DNA of 64,000 nt from Marsupella aquatica (lineage: Eukaryota; Marchantiophyta): the NCBI GenBank assembly GCA_973895155.1, contig OZ316891.1:2666001-2730000 (forward strand), written 5' to 3'. This document shows positions 57,847 through 64,000 of this stretch, piece by piece. Position numbers and translations under genes: made by a program. Position 1 is the stretch's first letter. The number at the start of each line of letters is the position of its first letter. The notes under the pieces were generated by a model. That model worked only from the letters and a program-made list of their open reading frames with translations, had not been told where the DNA came from and searched no databases.

Positions 57847-60800
57847 ATGGGGGACATTCGAACCATGGGGGCTATTCGAACCAAAATGACTGCCGTTCTG
57901 CTGCTATTGTGTAGTTGCACAGGAGTCTTTTGGCGAACGGCAATCGCCCTATCGGACCCATCGACTACCTTTTACAACTACCAGGATCTGTACGAAACGC
58001 AGTGGTCCGGTAATCACATCAATGTCCTCAGCAACGGGGCGCAGGCGCAGATTGTCCTCGATTCTCAATCAGGTACTGACATACTTCGCCATCTCCCCAG
58101 CGTTCATATATGCATTGTGCCACGCAAGCTCCGATTCATTTTCAGATTCAGGCTGGTTTCATCGAGCCCTTTGAAACGTATAAATTTTTAAACACATTTT
58201 GAGCTTTGTTGGGCGTTTTTTGCAACAGTGTGACGATAACATTGCTGTGAAGAACCTGAACTTAATTTGATCTCAATTCGTGATCAATTCCATGCTTCGA
58301 AGAGGACTAGGCCGCTGGTTTAGACAGTCCTCTGTTAGGCATGGAATGGATTTTAAAAGACTGGCTTATACAGTCCTCTTTTAGGCTCAACTTTTTTCAT
58401 TTTGCCTTCATTACAGAGTCCTGAATGTCGCAATTTCTTGAGTATTTTGTCTCCAAGTCAAAGTCCGACTTCTTACCTATAGTTTGTCGATAACCATAAT
58501 TGTTTTCGTCTTCGAAGCACTCTGCACATGGCAGCATTATAAATTCTTGGCAGCTCAAAAGTCAGCTAGTTTGTCGTCACGAGTCGGTCTTCGGCGACAC
58601 ATTGTTCGTTTTAATTAAAAGATAGAAAATGCACTATTGTGACAGCTAGCTTCGTACCTCGACTGAAACACCTTTTCAGAGTCTTCGCTCTAGAGGCCAC
58701 GCGCGGATAGTCCAGAGATGAAGTACGAGAGCTTCTCATTTCTAGCTTTGTAAGTGGGGGCAGAGAATTACAATACACGATGAGACATCCAGTTCAGATG
58801 ATAGGGAGTTTGCTTCTTGCTGCTTAGTTATCTCATGGTCTGACTGACTTAACACTCGAGAACTCTCGATGGGTCGCCTTTGAACATATGAGTGGCCCCA
58901 CGACCCAATTTATGGGTACTGAAGATATCTTCGGGTGGTCGCGGATTTTTTTGATATTTTTCTCCCCAATGTTCCACGCATTGCGATCTTGTCTGGTATA
59001 CATTCAACACTTGAAACTTACTTGGGATTGGAGAAGTCATGGGCAATACTGCACTGCCCATGATTTGAGGGATTTGAGCCATTTGAGGGATTATTGCCAT
59101 TCGTAATGTATGCCATTCGTAATGATTGAGCCTAAGCGAATGCAAGGATGAGCAACCAAGGCATACATTACGAATGGCTGACTCCACTTTTTTGGAATGA
59201 GAGGGATTTGTAAGGATCTTTTTGGTTTAAGCATTGTCTGCTGCTGATCTCGGCATTCCACGTACATCCGATAGCACATCCTTGGACGCCCCAAAGATTG
59301 CGAAATAGTTTCAACTACAGTCTGAACGTGGTCAAGGGCCCTCGCATCATCTCGAGTTCCGAAAACTGTCTCCAGCTGCGGGCTAAGAAACCAGGAATTT
59401 TAGTAGATGCTTCTTCGCCACTGCAATGTGATCGAATGCTTGTAAAGTCTTGAAGGCTTGAAGGCAACGAAAGCTCGAAAATCTCGAAATTAGAGATTAC
59501 AGGTGTTGGAATCTAAGCACTTGTATCATGGCAATGGTCGTTGTATGAATGCAGGTGCTGGCTTTCAGTCGAAGAACGCGTATACGTATGGGTTTTACAG
59601 CGTTGCCATGAAGCTCGTTCCAGGCAACTCCGCAGGCACCGTCACTGCTTTCTTTGTAAGATCTACCTCTTCGTCTATCTATTCATTTACATTAATCACT
59701 GTCTCGGCCTATCACACTTTTATTGCCTCGTTCATGCATGCGTGAAGTGAATGGCTCCTTTAGTGAAACCCCAGATCAAAGGTGCAGACTGAGTTCCCAC
59801 TGAGCAAGCCTTGTCGAGTGCTATCGGGCATGGAAGATGATTGAAGTTAAATGTGACTTTCAAGCTGTTTGACAGATTATATTGATCTGTAGTTTGTAAT
59901 CTGTCGAACAGCATGAACGTGCGCACGCCCATCAGACAGAGAGCGATGAGAATGCATAGAACAGGTTTCTCGAACAATCGTGGGAAAGCTACCAGCTCAG
60001 TACTCTGACTTATGTTCTTTCTAGATCCGTCTCTTGTATGGTCTGCCCAAACGAAGGATTATGCATACGTTAACATATTGGCGTCATTTGCACACGATCT
60101 CGTAAAGTTCGCCTTCGGATCGGAGCAGAGGAATTCTGTTCCTCAACACCGGCTGGCATATCGCGTTTTCCATTGAATAAGGGAGTTTGACTACACTGAT
60201 CTCTGCAGACCGCTGTTTAATTGAAGACCTGGCCAGCTACTGCTCTACCAATTGTCTACCAATTGTCTCATTCATGATGTATGAAGGTCGTAAAGCTAGA
60301 ATTTGAGAACACCTAACTTCACTCTTAAAATCGTCGAATCGGGCGTCGAATGGACGTGCCAAATCGTTCCATGACTGTACTTGCTTGCCCCCTGGTTTAC
60401 GTTTGCACGTCAGAATCCATGTGAACCTCAGAATTCCTTAGTTACAAAGCCACGTACTGCCACTTCGAACTGGGTAAACATCTGTCCATGTACTGGAAAG
60501 GCAAGTGTACCGAACTGGTGGCCGTACTTGGCAATTTACAGTGGTCGATCAAAAATGAGGTTCTGGCCGAGCTCTGACTCTGACTGGTTACCAAAAACAC
60601 AACCACCGAGTTAGTCAATTCAATGCATTGGCTACGCTGTGAAGTTTGACATGCACTCACTTTGAGATTACACTAGACAAGGCGCCAAACCAGCTTTCAT
60701 CCCGGCTGTGGTATATATGCGGAGGAACTTAATCTAAATGAAGGCGTCTCATTTTCGTGAATTTGCAGCTATCGTCCGGGGGAAGTTATCATGACGAGAT

Positions 60801-61668
60801 TGACTTCGAGTTTCTGGGCAACGTCAGCGGACAACCTTACATCCTGCAGAGCAATGTGTTCGCCAGTGGGGTAGGAGGACGGGAGCAGAGAATCCACCTG
60901 TGGTTCGACCCCACCGCAGACTATCATGAATACGGGGTACTCTGGAATCACGTCCAACTCATGTAAGCCACTCTGAAGCCAGGCATCTTGCTCCACTGGT
61001 TGAAGATTGGATGATTCACCAGGATTGTCCTATTAACCTTGTATACTGCAGCAATTATCTTAGACAATGCAATATTGTAAACATTCATACGCTTGTGATT
61101 TCAATTTTGGGTAATCTTTTCATATCAAGGACACAATGACATAGAATCAAATATGCCATCATTTTGGGCAATTGATTTAGTGTAGCTTCATGACGTTCAT
61201 GGAATGAAGTGGCTTAAAATGACAAGCAATTGTCCGAATTAAGAAATTGTGGATGATCTGTTCAGATTTCTGGTGGACAACACTCCTATCAGGGTGTTCA
61301 AGAATCTTCAGGACCTGGGGTTGCCTTATCCCAGCAGCCAGCCGGCAAGAGCATTCTCTACTCTCTTCGACGCCAGCGCCTGGGCTACTCAAGGCGGGAA
61401 AGTGCCAATCGATTGGAACTCTGCTCCTTTCGTTGCAAGCTATGGATCATTTCAGATTGACGCCTGCGTCAACAATGGGGTGGACCAGACAGCATGTCAC
61501 ACCCAGTACCAGAACAACTGGTGGGAGGGCTCTGCTTACACCAGCCTGTCCACTTCTCAAATCAGCAATCTCCAGTATATCCGCCAGACATACTTAGTTT
61601 ACGATTACTGTACTGATACTGCAAGGAACCCCACTGCCCCGACTGAGTGTGTTCACAACTACAGCTAG
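57847..61668 (+). CDS. XTH: Xyloglucan endotransglucosylase/hydrolase (GH16)
   Basis: Exons 57847-58072, 59555-59655, 60769-60962 and 61266-61668 (stop TAG) give 924 nt, 307 aa, with all junctions GT-AG. Three in-frame ATGs open the gene (57847, 57865, 57886). The third leaves a compact secretory signal, [16 protein letters not shown]. The GH16 signature [11 protein letters not shown] is at 117-127, with nucleophile E119, helper D121 and acid/base E123. An N-glycosylation site, NVS, follows directly at 127-129, as in most XTHs. [12 protein letters not shown] is rebuilt across the last intron. The C-terminal XTH extension has DAC, WWEGSAY and [20 protein letters not shown], with four Cys for two disulfides. 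The enzyme acts in the cell wall, cutting and rejoining xyloglucan chains. A long first intron (1.48 kb) contains an inverted repeat. Confidence 0.96.
59097..59177. repeat. Perfect 18-bp inverted repeat in XTH intron 1
   Basis: ccattcgtaatgtatgcc (59097-59114) pairs with ggcatacattacgaatgg (59160-59177) across a 45-base loop. Part of the left arm (attcgtaatg) is also repeated immediately inside the loop at 59115. Confidence 0.85.
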
Positions 61669-62578
61669 CATGTACGTTAGTAGAGTCGGCATTGTGTGCT
61701 TGGTTAGCACTTCATAACCATACTTCAATCTAAGCTGAATTGGCTTAGTTGTGTAGCTTCACATCATCGAAAGAGAGGACGAAACAAAACAATGCTTGGA
61801 AGGCTTGGCTGGCTTTCTTATTAAGATTTAAGCCTGACAATTCTTCACAAATCAGTGCGAGCAAATCATGATCGATAAATCTACCGCTAGGCAATCGTTG
61901 GCCAGAGGAAATGCAGTGCTTGGCAATCGTTGGCCCAGAGGAATGTAGATTCTGTGTAGGCGAGACTCGGGGAAGAAACTAGAATCCAGAGCTTAGATTT
62001 TCGAGCTCGTTTCTGTTCCCCTTCCAAAAGCTCAGTGAAAAATAAACCAAAGATTCTCCACCGATGTACAGATAGGAGGAGTAGAGCATCATGAGATCGA
62101 GCTCATCTGACTGGAAGTCATCAAAGAATCTTTCGCTGATTTATGGGTGCAGAGCTAGCTACAGTAGTTAATTACCCGTCACTTTTATTGTAGACCTTCA
62201 TTTAATTGGTAGTAAGTTCATTTATTTAGAGGCCCTTACTTTTATTGTACACCTTCGTTTGATAGTATTGGGACTCAGGGTATGTAACATCTGTGGACGA
62301 CAACCAGTGCTTCATCAAATCTGGCATCTGGAATAGTCTAGAAAGTGATCAATTGTGTGACCGTCGACATAGACGTATTTTCCAAAAACTAAGTAGCAAG
62401 AAAGGAGAGCTTGAGGAGAAAAGTATTTATTAGAAGTTTGGATAGGGAGGAAGGTAGAGAATTGTAATTGCTTTCGCGTAATAATTGCCGCCCATTGTCG
62501 GATTCAGGGCTGGCTAAATGTATTAGAAGGATTTGTAAGTAATGCTTGGAAATATTTATTGGTCTTGTAATCACTGTC
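61669..62578. other. XTH 3' UTR and downstream DNA
   Basis: No gene seen. Small duplications: ggcaatcgttggcc(a/c)agagg at 61891 and 61922, and cttttattgta.accttc.ttt at 62180 and 62238. Confidence 0.5.
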
Positions 62579-63300
62579 TCCTTGGGACACCTCAAGTTAC
62601 TTCCACCCCTTTTAATGAGGCTTTGTGTGTTACTGTTTCATGATTGACAATTTAAATGTCATGAAATAAATTAAGACACAATGTAATGTCATGTTTGATG
62701 GGATGGACCTAAGGGTGGAAGAGGAGGTTGGCATTCCCTATCTCCTTGGGACACCTCTGTTTATTTCCATTTTCTGAATGAGTCCTTGTGTGTTACAGTT
62801 TAGTGATTACAATCTCAATGTGATAATATAGATTAAGACACACTACAATGTCATGTAAATGGCATGGACCTGAGGGTGGCAGAGGAGTCCTTCGGACACT
62901 TCAAGTTATTTTCCTCCCCTCTTAATGAGACCTTGTGTGCTACAGTTTATTGATTAACAGTTTGAATGTGATCAATAAATTAAGACACAATATAATGGCA
63001 TGGAAATGGCATGGACCTGAGGGTGGCAGAGGAGTCCTTCGGACACTTCAAGTTATTTTCCTCCCCTCTTAATGAGACCTTGTGTGCTACAGTTTATTGA
63101 TTAACAGTTTGAATGTGATCTATAAATTAAGACACAATATAATGGCATGGGCCTGAGGGTGGCAGAGGAGTCCTTCGGACACTTCAAGTTATTTCCTCCC
63201 CTCTTAATGAGACCTTGTGTTTTACAGTTTAATGATTAACAATTTGAATGCGATTAAATAATTTAGGACACAATATAATATCATGAAATTGTTTGAAATG
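62579..63300. repeat. Tandem satellite-like array, five units of about 136-164 bp
   Basis: Unit starts (tcctt.ggacac.tc) are at 62579, 62743, 62888, 63035 and 63171. Each unit carries cttaatgagaccttgtgtg, tacagttta.tgatta, aattaagacacaat and atggacctgagggtggcaga. Units 3-5 are nearly identical; units 1-2 are more diverged. Non-coding. Confidence 0.92.
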
Positions 63301-64000
63301 TACACTAAAGTGATTAAGAATTTGAATATGATTAACTGAGAAGATATAATTGACTAGTGATTTGTGAAGTGGTGTTAGACGGTAGTCTAAGATCTAGGGT
63401 AAAACCTCTTAGACCATATCTACACTTACTCTGCTTACAAACGGAATCTGTTTTTCAAATTTATTTTCTTCTTCAATTCTATTTCTCAAACCTATCTTTC
63501 CCAACAGAAATTGCACATTTTCATAGGTTTTTCCTTGATTTCTTTCTGTCAAATCAAATTTTCACAGAGCCGTTTTCTATTCTTATTCTATTACAAAAAT
63601 GAATGTATCTTCTCCAAGTTAGTTTTGCTTTTCATCTCTATCTGCTGAATCTATTATTTACCAAAGCATGTGTTCCCTTGACCTCTATTTGCATTCAATG
63701 GGAGAGTAGCCAAGCCAGTGTCATCTGATAGACATAGGCAGGTTGGCAAGTCACAGCTTTGAACCCCGAAAGGTGCACAAAGGGTATACTGTAATCACAA
63801 AATTGCAACCTGAATTTTTGGACATGTTAGTGCTGGCATAGATAAAAATAACCCAAAGTTTTGTATCCACACATGTATTCACATGTTATAATCCGCACAT
63901 GTATTCACAACAAGGTTTGGCCACTGGAGCGCTGCCCCAGTACGTTGCTAACCCTTGGCCCTGGTTGGGCCAACAGATTCCAATGTAGCCTAAACCTTGG
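63301..64000. other. Right end of window, no gene seen
   Basis: T-rich, with a low-complexity Phe/Leu open frame at 63357-63602. A short duplication, cacatgtattcaca, occurs at 63870 and 63896. Confidence 0.45.

Noticed and set aside
61247-61265. Earlier start for the last XTH exon (ATGGATGATCTG)
   Set aside because: Joining at 61266 after the TTCAG acceptor gives the conserved [10 protein letters not shown] segment in frame; an earlier join does not.

Overview
The window is nuclear DNA of a land plant. It carries six intron-containing, conserved plant genes separated by long, repeat-rich, mostly AT-rich intergenic DNA. The gene set is typical of plants: a xyloglucan endotransglucosylase/hydrolase, a PLASTID MOVEMENT IMPAIRED1-type C2 protein, RanBP1, SF3A2, ribophorin II and PEX7. 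The introns follow the GT-AG rule and every exon chain below closes in frame. Protein flavour and the mix of compact and long introns made me think of a non-seed plant (bryophyte-like), but this is only a guess from reading and the species cannot be fixed.

Layout. 68-1739 (+): 3' exons of PEX7, which runs off the left edge. 4863-6315 (-): RanBP1, 4 exons, 252 aa, convergent with PEX7. 8697-11391 (-): SF3A2, 7 exons, 378 aa, with a long Pro/Gly tail. 11.4-18.9 kb: repeat-rich spacer with one complete tRNA-derived SINE flanked by its target duplication, a 452-bp-spaced direct repeat and a GC-rich GACGGG minisatellite. 18950-23973 (+): PMI1-like gene, 2 exons, 1577 aa, NT-C2 domain near the N-terminus and a LysM-like tail. 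24-34.7 kb: minisatellites, purine-rich low-complexity islands, a solo Copia-type LTR with a perfect 5-bp duplication, and a CpG-poor duplicate of the ribophorin II promoter plus its first codons. 34697-41143 (+): ribophorin II, 19 exons, 698 aa. 41.1-57.5 kb: intergenic, with more tandem repeats and a terminal-inverted-repeat element holding a second, oppositely oriented solo LTR. 57847-61668 (+): XTH, 4 exons, 307 aa, with a TATA box. 62.6-63.3 kb: tandem satellite of about 136-164 bp period.

The genes do not form a pathway cluster. They serve peroxisomal import, Ran-GTP transport, splicing, chloroplast movement, ER N-glycosylation and wall remodelling, which is ordinary for a plant chromosome arm. 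I found no rRNA, convincing tRNA gene, CRISPR array, viral gene or toxin gene, and no clearly new multi-gene system. The most unusual signals are the decayed promoter duplicate beside ribophorin II, the nested transposon structures, and two features of the PMI1-like protein: its LysM-like C-terminus and an NPGP motif resembling a 2A peptide core.
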